A stretch of DNA of 64,000 nt from Unio delphinus (GCA_029339505.1 JAQISU010000179.1:7646501-7710500); one strand, 5' to 3'; numbered from the stretch's first letter, positions 29,601-43,940 are shown. Made by a program: numbers and translations. The notes: a model not told the origin generated them from the sequence alone.

Positions 29601-32216
29601 ATGAGAGGATAATTAAGAAAGAAATGAAGTCACTTCAACATCCATGGTGTCACTTTTAGGAGAGTATTTACGGTAAATGTCGATAAAGAACAACAACTTG
29701 TGGTATAATATTTTCTGCGCGGTAATAATGAGAATAGTCCATTTTCCACTTTGCCATTTATCTGAGCAGAGGTCTCATTCACGATTCTTACAACTATAAG
29801 TGGATGCTTGTAACTTTTTTAAAAAAATGTTCAGGTTTGCTTTGTCCCTAGAAGAACCACATTCGACTCCTTCTATAATGATTCGAAAGCTATGACGAAA
29901 AATATAAGTGATCTAGGCCGGATTTAAAGTGGTAGAAGGCTCTGGAGCAATTTCAAAGGCACCATTCTCCCGCATCCTCCACCCAAATACCATTTCATTG
30001 CGTTGGTTGGGCCCTCCGTCGGGCGGATCCAGTGAGCAACTGTTCTATTTGTCCAGCCTTGGATACGTTCTCGTTTATGATTATCGCTCTATGGATACCT
30101 GCAAGTACCTAGTCAAGTTCCATAATTTCTGAACAGTGTGAGAAAATCACGTGATTATTAACACTTGCCACCTTGCATGATGATCTTATGATAGTCTTTA
30201 CATATTGGATGTCGACATGCTGTTAATAACGTCAGTAGATTAAGGTACATACATGCAAGGTAATAAATACGATACCCGAATATCATTGTTTTTCGCCTTT
30301 ATTGTTCCCGTGTAAGTAACTAGTAAAACGTAATGCCATACACGCCGATTTTTGCTGAGCTTGCCGAAGAAGAGAATTAGTGTCGTGTGAAGTTTCAAAC
30401 GAAGCGTACCTAGTCAAGTTCCATAACTTCTGAACAATGTGAGAAAATGGAGCTTGCTGAGTCTTCTTCTGGTTACAAGGTCCAACATTTATGGACGTCA
30501 TCCAGTACCGGACCATAAATTTTCAAAGAGCTAACATATGATACCTCCTTTCTAGTACAACCATCTGAATCACGTGACTGAATTAGCCTTGTTACAGAAG
30601 GTATTATATTTCCGACCAACAACACATCATATGCTGTTATGCATGGAAAGAATTTTTCGAAATATGATATACATGAACCCAATGTGCATTAGAACGTTTC
30701 AGAATAAAACTCACATAAGACGAAAAGATTAATCTTTTTATAAAATGAACATTTAAAACGATATATGTATCATTGTTTTGGAGCAGAAGTCCATAATGCA
30801 CCGTTTGACAATTTCTCTTTGTTGATTTTAAAATTTCGATTTAAATTTCCCTTTACTAGATTGCACAACTTTATTAAAGAACATTCCTGTACACGTGGAT
30901 GTTGATAAATACTTTATATATTCCTATTGTGCGTGAGAAACACAGTAAGTACCTGGTTTGGTTGGGCAAAACCCGCTTTAACGTAATTTGCCTGAAAAGC
31001 GTAATATAACATCCATTGATTTTCAGCTATAATATGTAAAAGAGATAGGGGAAGGAGGGGCGGAAGAGAGATAGCAATGGTTGGCGTTGCAACGCGTGCG
31101 CTATCATGTGTTTTTTGTATTTTGTTGTTGTTGTTTTTTGTTGGTTTTTTTTGTAACACTAACTACGGGGACAACCTTACGCAAGCCCACCATGATGGAA
31201 GATGCTCACCAAGCTCGCCGTCTTTTTGTGCTGGAATTAATAGAAAATCCTGGAACAAAATATTCGAAACCACTTTGCAGAAAGGAACCATTATACTTAA
31301 TGCTATAATCGCTTACAATAACCGTTACTGTATTGGATAATACTATAATTATTGGTTTATACATTTGATTTCTGATTCATAATTGTGATACTCAGTTGAA
31401 ATTTTAAAAAATCCAAAACAAGCAAGTATAAATAAAATTCTGTCATTAACATATCTCCTGCGTACTGTAGTTTCTTATGTACAACTTATACATCAGTACT
31501 TCCTTCAAATTTAATTAGCTTCTTCCTTCCTCTTTTTAGTTTTTGTTATCGCTTACTAAATTATTGAAAATCGTATGGTTGAAGGTTTTCTGTTTTATCG
31601 TCATTTCCTTGGCAAGTTATTACTAATCGGAATATCGCTCGGCAACTTTCGTCTCGTTGAGCAAAATACCCACGATTGTAATTGTAGGACTACACGTAAA
31701 TTGGAAGAGTTTGGTGATTTTTTCCTCTGGCGGAGCACACCACATATATAGTGCCGGAGAAAGGTCGAATTGTTCCAATATTGAGTTTGTCTCCTTTCGC
31801 TGCATTATTGGGCCATGTAAACAAATGTTCCGAATATAGTTCTAAATGGCGCTAAATAGCTATCCGATGCATCTTTCTATACATGACGGAAAAGTCAAGA
31901 ATATTCCTAATGCGGTTATGGCACTTTTTTTTTTTATGTAATTGACGGGCCTTTACCTATTAAAAATATTGTATAAAAAAGGTTTTGAAAAAAGTTTTAA
32001 TTCAAACATTTTGTAAACGGATTTTTTATTTAAAAAAAAAAAAACAATTCCTGCGGTTGCTTAATGTCCTTTTAATAAACACAGATACGGTAGCTAATTT
32101 CATTTGTTTTTGCATAGTGGTTTTGATCAAACTCTCTAATAAACTTCTCTGGACGAATGTACGAACAGAACCAATTCAAAATGCATCCACTTCAAGCATT
32201 GTGGAGATGGGTTATT

Positions 32217-32503
32217 GAAACTGCAAGTAAGTTTTTTGTTTTTGTTTTTTAGATGGTTTAACGCCATTTTTCAGCACAATATAGGCTATACATGGCGGCC
32301 AGTATTAATGGTGGAGGAAGAACCCTGAAAAACCCCGGTAAGAACCACCGACCAACGAGAAGCTACTGGCAAGCTTTCTCACATACCCACATTGGCCGAA
32401 TCTGAGACTCGAACCCACGCAGACAGAGGTGAGATGGCAGTGATCCGTAACGGACAGCGCTTTAGACCACTCGGCCAATCGGGGCCCCGAAACTGTAAGT
32501 AAG
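32217..32503 (-). mobile_element. SINE-2 copy with 15-bp target-site duplication
   Basis: Reverse copy 32232-32488. It is flanked by GAAACTGCAAGTAAG (32217-32231) and GAAACTGTAAGTAAG (32489-32503), one mismatch. Head (on - strand) GGGGCCCCGATTGGCCGAGT, B-box GGGTTCGAGTC. Well preserved, so probably fairly young. Confidence 0.94.
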
Positions 32504-33424
32504 AGTAACGTGCAATGATGAATTTGGCAATACGTGAAGCTTTTAATATACAGGCTGCTCTTGTCTTTTGAGTTTTAGTCTTTTTTAATTTGATTACAGG
32601 AAATAATATTCTCAATCACAGAGACTTTTCATTTGCATCCAGCAAATATATCTGCTGAAATGCGATATTCCCGAACTAAATGTTCAAATAAAACCAATTA
32701 AAAATGATGTGAGGAGACCTTTAATGCACCGTAACGATGCAGTCGGTTTCATATCTGTTATATTTAAAAGACATTTTATACTAAATTGTTTGGACGTTAA
32801 CTGCATTTAAAGTGCTACACGCTGAGTTCACAAAAGATTGTGTTGGTAAGTAATTCGTCACAGTCATTTAACGCAATGTTTTGCATATTTAGCTATATTT
32901 AATTTACATAATATTTGTTAACTGCTTTAGAAATGATATCATTTTAGTTTAGAATTTTCGTCTCTCAAACTTCAAACTGTGTATGAGAGTGGTTGTACGA
33001 ACGTATGCTAATGTTTTCGAGAAAGGATTTCCATCGCGTATGCCACAGCTCATCGCCTATATTAACATTTGTATGAAAAATTAATTGAAATACTAAGATA
33101 GAATTAACACGAGATAGGTCTAAAATAAATGATTGTATGTAATTTAAAATAATATTTTATATATTTGCATCCTTAAATTGCCTTATTTTCTTGGTTTATT
33201 GATTTCAGAAAAACATATTTTCATTCTGAGATTTATGTACACTATACTGTGCCTTAGAGGATTATTGTACGTTTGGTTTTATTTTAGTTACATCCATGAT
33301 CAAGCAGCCTCTGACTGCAAAAACATCTAAGGTTTAAAAGAATCAGTCAATAAGGTTAAATATTATTGTTCTCAGACTTCGTTTCGCCACGTTAAAACAG
33401 ATGCAAGTTGCATATTTCCGAGGA

Positions 33425-33640
33425 CATAGTTGCTAACTTTGGGACATAGTTGATGGTTCTGGGACGTGGTTGATGGGTCTGGGACGTGGTCGGTCGCTCT
33501 GGGACGTGGTTGATGGTTCTGGGACGTACTTGGTGGCTCCTCTCGGATTGGTTAGCGACTACAGAACGTGGTTGCTGGCTCTAGAACGTCGTTGATGGCT
33601 CTGGGACGTGGTTGAATGGTTCTGGGCCGTGATTGGAGGC
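33425..33640 (+). repeat. About 20-bp minisatellite
   Basis: Around ten imperfect copies of TTCTGGGACGTGGTTGATGG, GC-richer than the surroundings. Confidence 0.88.
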
Positions 33641-35121
33641 TTTATCTTTTTTAATACAGCTGTTTAGAAAAGATTGGTGTAATGCACAGCTTTTGTTCAA
33701 GCTGTGGCAATTGTTAAAGCCTGATACCAAGAGTTGTTTCAATAGTAAGGTACGGATTCTTGTCGACATAAGCAAAAGGGCACATAACTGTTTTGGAAAT
33801 AAATATTTGACCTGGAAAATACCATAAATCATTTACATTTAATATATTTAAGCCTAATAAATGTTGATGCCTGAGAATTCGTATATTTTTTAATTTCATA
33901 CTTTTCGTATTCTGCTGTTTGAAAACTTTATTCAATTAAAATATATTATTTAATATAAAATATGCCGCTTGTACCTTTTGTTTCTTTGATGTATCTGATT
34001 TAATTTTTCGCACATGTGGGATTTCACCTGTTTGAAATTTCGCTGAAATTTGGCACGTTGTCTGTAAGCGAAATCACCAAACAAAATCAAACATTTCAAG
34101 ATATTTGTAGTCGATTTAAGTTATTATTATGCTTTCCGTACCATTGCTACTGACAACAAGATTGTTTTCATACCTTCAGTTAGCCTTTTTTGTCTGTCAG
34201 AGAGAGGGAGAAGACGGGGCAGTGAGTCTTGACATTTAAATAAATTTTGTTTAAAACCTGTTTTAGGACGTTATTACAGGTTATAAATATCGAAACACAG
34301 GATTATATGACAGTATGTGCCACGTACAACCTTTTATCAGGGATTTCATTTATTTATTTCCGAATGATTACGTTCATTAATATCGTTAAAATGGAGAGAG
34401 AAAAAAAATCAAAGAATTAAGTTATATTTTAAAAAATTCTTTTACAATGCTAAACTGGGAAATAACCGTGCTTTACATGAAACATATCGGCTGTTTTTTA
34501 AACTGCAACCGGAACCTTATTTACGATGAAATATTAGTTGAGCTTTGATTATAATGTCAACAAAATATCAATTTGTATCTATATTTCAATGACACCGCTT
34601 TATATTGACCTTAAATCCATTTTGTGAATATATAGATATCAAACAATAACAGCCTATGCTCCGGACAGGTCAGAATAAATACGATAGATACTTACACCTT
34701 AATTCAACACAGTACATCATCTTGTTCTTCGTATATTATGCGAATTATGACAGTGAAATTGTATCGCAAACAATGACAGGTACTATTTCTGGTTTGAGCA
34801 GAAACCGTAATTTAATCACAACATTCCTGTTTTTGTTCTTTTGTTGTTTTGCAGCGTCCGATAGTTTCTTTTTGAAGTAATATTTCGAATGATAAACTCG
34901 TCGATTTAATTATAAAGACATACTAATCTGTTGATTAGATATATACCTGGGTTGCTATGGTCATTGCAAACGTGAGACGTTTTCTCTTTTCTACATATTC
35001 AAACACTGTCCCCTGTGCGAAACTTTGAAACGATTGAAGGATTAACTAACTCTTCACATTGTAAATTAATTACATAATTACATTACGTTCTTTTCAGTTA
35101 GTATCATATATAGCGGGACCT

Positions 35122-35592
<471 letters not shown>

Positions 35593-38500
35593 GTATCAGT
35601 ATGCAAACGCACACACATAAATACATTTATGCATGTCAGTCTTGTCTGCATGCACATATGCACATACATCAACGTAACTGCGCATGTCAGACAACGGTGC
35701 CATGTCAATCTGCATCAGAAAGCGAATTCTCAAGCATTATCATATCCCTTTCATACCCAATTAATGCCAAGTTCATACAATGCTGGGAAACAGATTCACA
35801 CAAATTTGCTTGTTATGTAATTGAATGCACTTAATCTTTCAAACTTTTCTAGAATATTTCGAAAATAGCTTCCTGATAGTCTTCTAATGTTTCCTTGGAG
35901 TTTGTCCTCTTGCCATCATATCAATTAGTGAACCATGTATCCCAGCATACTTTATTTATGTACACCTTTCTATTAAGAAACTTAAAATTATTTGAAGCAT
36001 ATGTGATTGTGTACGCTTTTATATCGTATACTGTAATAAATATTCAAGTCACATTTAAAGCAACACTATATTAACATATATTTAACTATTATATTCCAAA
36101 ATATCGATCTTTTTTCAAACGATTGGTGAATATATCAAAAGGGTGATCGGTAAACCTATAGTTCTCATTATAAGATGAAATAAAGAAGGACAATCAGTGA
36201 TTCATTGACTGAAACAGTGAATGTCTCTGTTCCGGTCTTGCAACATTGTAGTAGAAGAAATGAAAAGCAGTATTCATACATGTATAGGGTTGGGTGATTG
36301 CATAGCAGATCAGTGTTTGATTTCTACATAAATCAAGGGTTACTAAAGACATTTATCGACATGTAAATAGCGGTACAATTAATGACAACTGAATTAGAAA
36401 AATAAAGTATAACATATAATTATGGTTATTTAGGAAACGACTTATGCCGACTTCTTTGATCTTTGTTATATTTTCTTGACGTTGGTTCGGAGAAAAAAAA
36501 AATTAGATAAAACCTCCGTTATATTACATCCCACATTAACAGGTACTTTCTTCGTGCCTAATTCTAGCCAGGAAGTAAGACGAAATTATTTTGTCTTTAA
36601 CGTAACTAATCATGACATTATTTTCTACGTTTGGATCAAATAATTTTTCAACGATTCTTCACTTCTACTTATGAGAATGTTTTATTCGCATTTCTTTAAC
36701 CAGAAAATGAAAATAACATCGCCATGGATGCCCTAAGCAACATTATTTCTTTTGAAATGAACGACATTATGAGATCTCAAACTTCCACCTCACTGACGAG
36801 TAGCTAAATCTTACGCTTTGAAATTATATATATACTAATAGAACCCGATCGATTGGAAATATTCCTTTCCTGAGTCAATAGGTACAAAACCAAATCATAT
36901 TTTTGCCAGCATCAAAACATTTAATAACAGTTGAAACAAAATATCAATCAGCTGCAACACAAAACGAAACTCTTTGCTACTAATTAACTTTCCTGTTTGT
37001 TCTTTCCCATTCAATTTACTTGAAACAACATTAATGTATCAGATAGTTAAAATTCTCGTCTGACGATACCCTAGGGGCATGTAAGATTATTAAATGAAAG
37101 ATACAAAAGGACACTGAATTAGCCGATTGCATTTACTGCTCACTGTTCTGTTGTATGATTAGATTTTTGTCTCAGAAGAACTGGAAACAAGTTCAAAACG
37201 CTGGATTTTTTTTTGGTATTTAAGAACTAGGAGTAAACAAGCATGTCGTATATTACATTTAAAATAGCCAATTTTCTTAGATTAATATTTGATAGTTGCA
37301 TATGAATATTTGATTCATTACCTTCGATAAATAGCTTTAGTTATAATTAAGTAATAACAGTTACGATCATGTAAACGTTGCATTATTGCATATCGACTGA
37401 AAGCTGAAGGTTAACGGAGAGATAGTTTTCACTCTTATCTCTAAAAATTAATATATTCTGATTTTGTTTGAGATGTCTGTTATTTTAATACATAATGTCT
37501 TTAATGTAAACTTTTTAATATGTGCTATGAATTTTGTGATTTTGTTTTGCTTCTTAATTTCACATTTGGTCGCTTATAGTCATGCATGATCTGTTTTTTT
37601 TTTTTTGTTTTTTTTTTTAGATCTCTAAATTCTATATTTGTATCTTCTGCCTGGAATTTGGTGTTTTATTATCCATCCTTTATATGGCGTAATTTGAATA
37701 TATAAATCTCCTTCTGACATTTTATAAACATCTGTATTAGTTTCCAATATAACTAACCTGTTATTGGCACCCTGTAAAAATATCCAAGATATTTTGCTAG
37801 CGTGATGCTGTTAGCTTGTTAAAGGTGATGGCAATTTTCTGTGACTTTTCACATACCGTTCCATTATGGTGATGTTCAAGACGTTACATTTGTTGTTGTG
37901 TGCTTGTTGTTATTAACAATACTGTCTCAACTCGCGGGGACATAAATCAGTTTGAAGAATTAACCCATTGTTGATAAATAAGGTAGAAAGATAATAGTCT
38001 ATGTTTAAATCAAAGACACAGAAAAGGTTGTATCACCACGCTGCCTATATCTTTGTACTATCTATACTGACAAGATGTTCATTCACTGCAATTACATGTG
38101 CTAGACTTTAATTAACAAATGGAAGCACACGTCAGAAATTTCAGATCATCATCCAGTTCGCAACACCAAGTCCTGACAGGCCATGATACGAACGTTGATA
38201 TTTGCTTTTTAAAAAAGGGGCCAAATAATTGCAAATGGCATTCTTATCATTCCAGAGTTGAATATTTCTAGCCTAATAGACTGCCTATGATACACGTTTG
38301 TAATTGTGACGAAGTCTCTTATTTCATTATTTATTTTCCACAAATGTTGCAATCCAGCTGTCGTATGACTTGGAACATTACCCAGAAGCTTACATTACCA
38401 TGTGAATGGTATTGCTTCTTCCGGTAACGAGGTATTTTGAGTGTCTCAGAATAGCACAGGTAGGACAGACGTAAAAAAGGTCTGGCAGCTCTATAATTTT

Positions 38501-38949
38501 CTTCTTCCTAATCAACGTTTCATTTTGTTGCTACTTACTGTCTGTTTGGGTGTTGATATACGGAAATACGCGTGGTATGAAAAGAATCACTTCTGCAGTA
38601 ATGTAGCGGCCTCAGTATGGTGTAGATGTGCAAATTATTTGTTCGCGTATGGATTGTAAATTGTATCTGTTAATTCAATGGATATTGTTAACAATCTATC
38701 ATACGAGATAGACAGAGCAAGCTCAGATACGTTCCTATCTATCAGAACACGCATTCTTGTCGTTGCATGTTTCTGCAGACCCATATGGGTTGGAAATGAT
38801 GTCTCTATTTTGGCTATGATAGAGGCGTGTTCTGGTTAACTTATGCTTACATTTGCTCTTGCTAAACTGCATAAAATGAGAAGATGCTGAGAATATCTTC
38901 CGATGACATCATATTGCTGCGTTACTGTTTTGAGTGTGATACATGTGAT

Positions 38950-39237
38950 TTTGATTTTTAACGTAGATTTAACCGTTTTTCAGTCATATCGCTGCGACGT
39001 CTGCAGTGTGGCAGTTTATGGTGATTTCTGGAGCTGAGGCATCATGCCGCAGAAATGTTCACGATGTCCCACCCAGTCACATTATCCTGACACCAGGCCG
39101 ACGAGTCCTAACACTAACCTCTTTATGATGAGCGCTAGCAGAATTTTTAAAAGTCTTTGGTATGTTTCGGCAGGAGTTCGAACCTGCGTCCGAGGCAGAC
39201 TCTTTGACCACTAAGGTCACTGGAGCGGTTTGCATTA
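38950..39237 (-). mobile_element. SINE-1 copy, reverse
   Basis: Reads on the - strand from the head near 39237 (CCGCTCCAGTGACC) through B-box GGTTCGAACTC to the tail GACTGAAAAACGGTTAAATC near 38970. The promoter boxes are diverged, so this copy is old. The head abuts a 39-bp tandem array. Confidence 0.85.
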
Positions 39238-39350
39238 CCACCTAGCATGCCACTCTGTACTGAGCGGTTTGCATTACCGCCTAGCATACCACTCTGTACT
39301 GAGCGGTTTGCATTACCGCCTAGAATACCACTCTGTACTGAGCTGTTTGC
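39230..39350 (+). repeat. 39-bp minisatellite next to the SINE-1 head
   Basis: Three and a bit copies of a 39-bp unit starting GAGCGGTTTGCATTACCGCC and containing ATACCACTCTGTACT. The GAGCGG at the unit start is the edge of the SINE head. Confidence 0.9.
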
Positions 39351-39463
39351 GTCAGTCCGAACCATCAGATAACGATCGCAATATTACTGACGTGTTCTTT
39401 GTCAAACTCGATTGACATTTTTGTGACATGAAGAATAAACACATTTAGTCAGTATACTGAGTA

Positions 39464-39949
39464 ATTGTTTTTAGGGCATAACCAATTAGCATTTTTCTAC
39501 CGATTTCCGATTCCGGATTTTCGGCATGAAATTTTCCCGATTCCGGATACGATTCAATTAACCGGAAATGCTAAATGCGTATTTTTTTCTAAAAAATTTC
39601 ATCTTCCGTTTCCGGGTTTCTGGTATCTGGTTTTGCCGTGTCTAGCATGTTACTTAGTACTTTACCATATCCGGCTTCATTTCCGGTTTTTACCCGCCAG
39701 TTCAAATAGATTGTCTCACAGCGTAGTTGTGTTGACCATATTGGACTTTTCTGACTTCTTATTTAACTTTATTAACGCACTATCGAATGACACGCAGTGT
39801 TAGACACAGTGTTATAGAAATTCAACTTTATTATTTTTATTATCCGAATCGGTCGTTCCTGCCTTGTCCGACTCCGATTAATCGGAAGTTCATACTATCC
39901 GGTGGAATCCGATTTCCGGATCAAAAGTCGGTTATGCCCTAATTGTTTT
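39464..39949. mobile_element. hAT-like MITE with 8-bp TSD
   Basis: 470-bp element (39472-39941) with 12-bp perfect terminal inverted repeats TAGGGCATAACC / GGTTATGCCCTA. It is flanked by perfect 8-bp duplications ATTGTTTT (39464-39471 and 39942-39949). The interior is studded with TTCCGGATT/CCGATT words in both orientations that extend the terminal repeats imperfectly (subterminal repeats). An 8-bp duplication fits the hAT superfamily. No transposase; the 112-codon frame inside is not protein-like. Confidence 0.88.
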
Positions 39950-42339
39950 TATACTTATAGACCTGGTAGATTGGTAAACATATACTTATTTATGATCTGC
40001 TCTTGTGGCATTTTTCATGCTGGTGTCGAAATCAAAATAACTTTCTTTTACTCAGTAAAAAAAGTTTCTGGACATATTTAATAGCTTGAGCGACTGCAAG
40101 GCCCTTGATTAGAGTAGATAATTCAGTGTACATCGCCTATCCTTGATTGGTTTATAATAGAATAGTATTTTGTATGGCAATTACATGTAGTTCTTTAGTA
40201 TTATTAGATTTTGTAATATCATTTAAAGAAGAAATTACTCTACGTAAAAATGACACATCCACGTAATAGTCGCTCGCCTTTATTAGTATTATAATCGAAT
40301 AATTGTTCTCAAAAACTTTTTAAATATTATCCTCCCTTACTTCTCCACGGATCTCATAGTTCCTGGGAAACATACATTATTGTTTTTCTTCAATAAACAA
40401 ATATAATGTTATATCAGACATTAAAATATTTCCATCCGATGGATTTTAATTAATTTCTTTCGATTAACCCATGCCGCTATAATAAAAGTGATGACTGTAC
40501 AAAGAAGATGACATACACGTTATTGCCCCCAGACCAATGTTTGGAGTACAGGCTTTTTATTGTTCGGCGTGTAGTATTTGATTGACAAATCTGATTCTAT
40601 CTCTGACCAGAGTAATAAAACTTGAATGACTATGAACTGTGAATAATTCTGACAATTTAGGCAAAAGGTTGACTGTCTTCTCAGTGTTTCTGTCATTCGG
40701 TACACACCTGACATTTGACACCGCGTTTGCATCTGCGTATGGTTTTCCTATTCACCAACATGTAAAAGATCATCTTTTACAATCTATTTATGACTCATAA
40801 AAGAGTATCAATTTGCAGTTTGTTTTCTGTTTCAATTTATGGGTGTTTACCCGTGTCGCTCTATATACAGTACATTTAAAAATATGGATGAAACATGCTA
40901 AGGGAAATAAAGATAGCTACATAATGGATCGTGGACGGATCGTGGAAACCTACTTCAGCCAATAATCTTTTATGCAAACTTTCCTGGACAATATTCATGC
41001 AAATAAATTAAAATGAAACTACAGAACCCATATTTTGTACGTAAAAATTCTAACCATCCTTTTTAAAGTCTGAAAAATCTTTGCATCTAATTTATGACCT
41101 AAATAATTGCCTTTGCGGACCGGAAAGAATACCCTGAATAACCATGACGGCACAACTATCAACGTCGTATGAGCCACGTTCTTATCATTCTTCAAGCTAT
41201 TGTCATCTTTCTTTTTTCAGTAATCGCTTTCCTGTTTTCTATCCAATATCTAAATCTACACAAATGTACACTTTCAGATTTGCCACAGCGTGCATTTGTT
41301 TTGAGCTTGAAAATGCTGTGGTATTTCGTCACCATTCTCTTTTTCATGATCACCACGTGACAAGTCTATTGTTAGCCAATATGGCCGTTACAGCGACCGT
41401 GTTGTCTGTTACCGAAAGACTTCAATTATTGTATCATGATCTTAAATGAAAATAATGCGTTTCTAACACCCAATTCGGCCGCCTCGGAAGTCATCGTCAG
41501 AATATTGCTTAGTCTACTCCTCCCGAAATAATGATAACATCGACAAGAGTTTTCACTCAAGTTTCCTTGTGATATCCGGTTTGTCCTATATGAAAAATAG
41601 CGATGTACTATGATAATAATAATTTAACAAATAATCCTTCATTCGCTTGTTGTTGTTTGTTGTTTGAAAACTAACGGATTTGATGGAAATATATGAATTT
41701 TCTTAATGTCAATCACCGGAAATGTAATTATTGCGATGAAATGTTTCACAGATGAATTTTGAGAGTGATAACGTTCCGAATAAAAGGCATGATCCGGTGA
41801 TAAGCAAAACATAAGTAATCATGGCATGACTCTAACCTGTTTTCAGAAGATCCTTGCAGTTGAAGACAAATCATTAATTCTTACCTTCAGTGCAGTGGAC
41901 CGAATCGGTTTCTCAGTATAAGGAGGTCCATTGTTGATTAACTACGAAACTATGTATCAGTGGGAACGAAATAATATAGGTCGATAGATATCCCTGATGG
42001 GTTTGTAATAAAATCTTCATAGATTATTTGTTGAGTATCGATTTCACAATAGCTGGCTCCATGCCTTAAAAGAAAATACCCCCCAAAAACAGCAAGCAAT
42101 TCCCATCAACCTTTAAAGTTTATTCAATTGCATGAAACATAATAACTAACACATTTTTCAGTTTTAAGGCAGAACTTTGTTAAGACAGATGTTATATCAT
42201 TTTTAACACCATATTTCTACTTTGACAAAATAGTTAATATATCAAATTACTTAGATTGAAATGGTAATAGCTTGGTAAACAGTAATTTATAATCTATAAT
42301 GTGTCACCTACTGAAATTCATTAGGTCTCATTTGCATCG

Positions 42340-42690
42340 GACTTATATCTGTGTACGCATTTTGTGCCGGATAAATGTCATTAAATGATATCGTGACTTT
42401 TTTATGTGTACGCATTTTGTGCCGGATAAATGTCTTTGAATGATATTGTGACTTTTTCTGTGTACACAATTTGTGACGGATAAATTTCATTGAATGATAT
42501 CATGCATTTTTTCTGCGTACGCATTTTGTGCCGGATAAATGTCATTGAATGATATCGTGACTTTGTACGCATTTTATGCAGAATAAATGTCATTGAGTAA
42601 TATCATGCCTTTTTTTTTGTGTACGCATTTTTGTGCCGGATAAATGTCACTGAATGATAACGTGACTTTTTCCGTCGAAATTACTTGGTG
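42340..42690 (+). repeat. About 53-bp minisatellite (6-7 units)
   Basis: Units contain GTACGCATTTTGTGCCGGAT, AAATGTCATTGAATGATATC and GTGACTTTTT, with small length changes in the T-run and one shortened unit around 42560. Confidence 0.92.
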
Positions 42691-42879
42691 TCGAATTAAA
42701 ATAGTTTTATTACATGTTGTAAATATAGACCACGCGATAATGAATATACAATTATCAAAATTAAGCAATAAGGTTTACATAAGATAAAACTAAGATCGTG
42801 CCTGAAATAATTATGAGTAACAGTGGTAATTACATATTATATCGGTAAAACGAATGTTTTGATACATCCCTCCAAAAAG

Positions 42880-42906
42880 GTACACACACACACACACACA
42901 CACACA
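42880..42906. repeat. (CA)n microsatellite
   Basis: About 13 units, followed by a CGCGCGCG stretch. Confidence 0.93.
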
Positions 42907-43083
42907 AGTTCGCGCGCGCGTGCTTGCTTATATTGAAGCAAGACTCCAAACCATTATCTTCATCCAGTCCACCCAATGTTGCCGTGTATCAATGTATTCA
43001 GTCATGGATTGGTAAGCACGTACCACCTATGCATAAATACTTAACACATTTTGAAAAACATCGTTCCATACATTTATTCAATA

Positions 43084-43085
<2 letters not shown>

Positions 43086-43114
<29 letters not shown>

Positions 43115-43162
43115 CATACATACATACATACATACATACATACATACATACATACATACATA
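43086..43162. repeat. (CATA)n microsatellite just before dac exon 2
   Basis: About 19 CATA units ending about 70 bases before the exon 2 acceptor. Confidence 0.95.
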
Positions 43163-43233
43163 GAGCCAGGGAATACAGAAAAAGCGTGTATTAGCAGCTG
43201 ATTATGAGGATTCTACACTCTCAATCTTTTCAG

Positions 43234-43352
43234 TGCCAGACCAGGACGACCACCAAAACGAAGCCCCTCCTTGCACGCCAGCGCCGAGACTTTGGAAAAA
43301 CTAAAGAAATTCCGATTTGACGTATCAGAATCCTACTATCCACAGTTTTTCG
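43234..43352 (+). CDS. dac: Dachshund homologue, exon 2 (SRPGRPPKR-type linker)
   Basis: Follows acceptor TCTTTTCAG. The first T completes the split Ser codon of exon 1, then the frame reads ARPGRPPKRSPS, matching the SRPGRPPKR segment that directly follows DachBox-N in fly and vertebrate Dachshund. The basic RPGRPPKR resembles an AT-hook and may serve as nuclear-localisation or DNA-contact sequence (inference). It continues with ETLEKLKKF and ends YYPQFF before a donor (TTCG|GTAAAA) in phase 1. The donor is weaker than consensus and was chosen because its phase fits exon 3. If the donor were missed, the frame would stay open only to about 43434. Not listed by length-based ORF finding because the exon is short. 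Confidence 0.85.
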
Positions 43353-43605
43353 GTAAAATCAGTTATATTTTCCACCAAGAACAGCATATGACAATTGCTG
43401 CCTGCTCTGAATTTGAGTCCTTTTTATTGCTTTAGTATAAATTGTAGGTTCTCCTGAAAATACCACTGAGTAATAGAATCCTTGTGTATTTCTGCTTTGA
43501 TCAAAATGTCATACGTCTGCTTCTATGTCTTATCGTACACCTTTCTATAGTCGGGGGTCATGCTAGTATCACGTGACATTTGCCCATAGTATTGATATGA
43601 CCCAT

Positions 43606-43940
43606 AGCTTGGCACCAATCTGATTAAAATTGGATCTCCACTGTCCAATGTGAGATCTGACAGCGACCGCTTAGGGACCATGGACCAAAATCGTAAATTT
43701 TATCAGCCAATCAGATAAAGTCTTATAACTTATTATTTGTGCGATTGAGCAGATTGGATGAAGAGCATCATAGTGCTGAACGGTTTTATTCAATTTCAGA
43801 TTTTTGAAAGCTACAGTTTCATTGGCTAATTTAAATGGTCACAAGAACATGACGCCTTAGGCTTAGTGGTCGCAGGCAGATTTTCACGGAGAGCAGTGGA
43901 GATTTGATTTTAATCAGATTGCGCTTGGTACCAATTTACA
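43606..43940. mobile_element. MITE-like element with long imperfect inverted ends
   Basis: Left end CTTGGCACCAATCTGATTAA then TTGGATCTCCACTG. The right end, read on the - strand, gives CTTGGTACCAA near 43938 (as palindromic CTTGGTACCAA), CAATCTGATTAAAATCAAAT and CTCCACTG, then GCGACCACTAAG matching GCGACCGCTTAG of the left side. The inverted ends are about 70 bases, roughly 75% alike. No open frame, no clear target duplication. Confidence 0.75.

Noticed and set aside
31077..31340. 87- and 75-codon frames beginning in a GC-richer patch
   Set aside because: No identifiable domain; the two overlapping frames compete and neither has splice or promoter signals.
39465..39803. 112-codon frame
   Set aside because: Lies within the hAT-like MITE; composition follows the CCGGAA/CCGATT repeats and there is no transposase motif.
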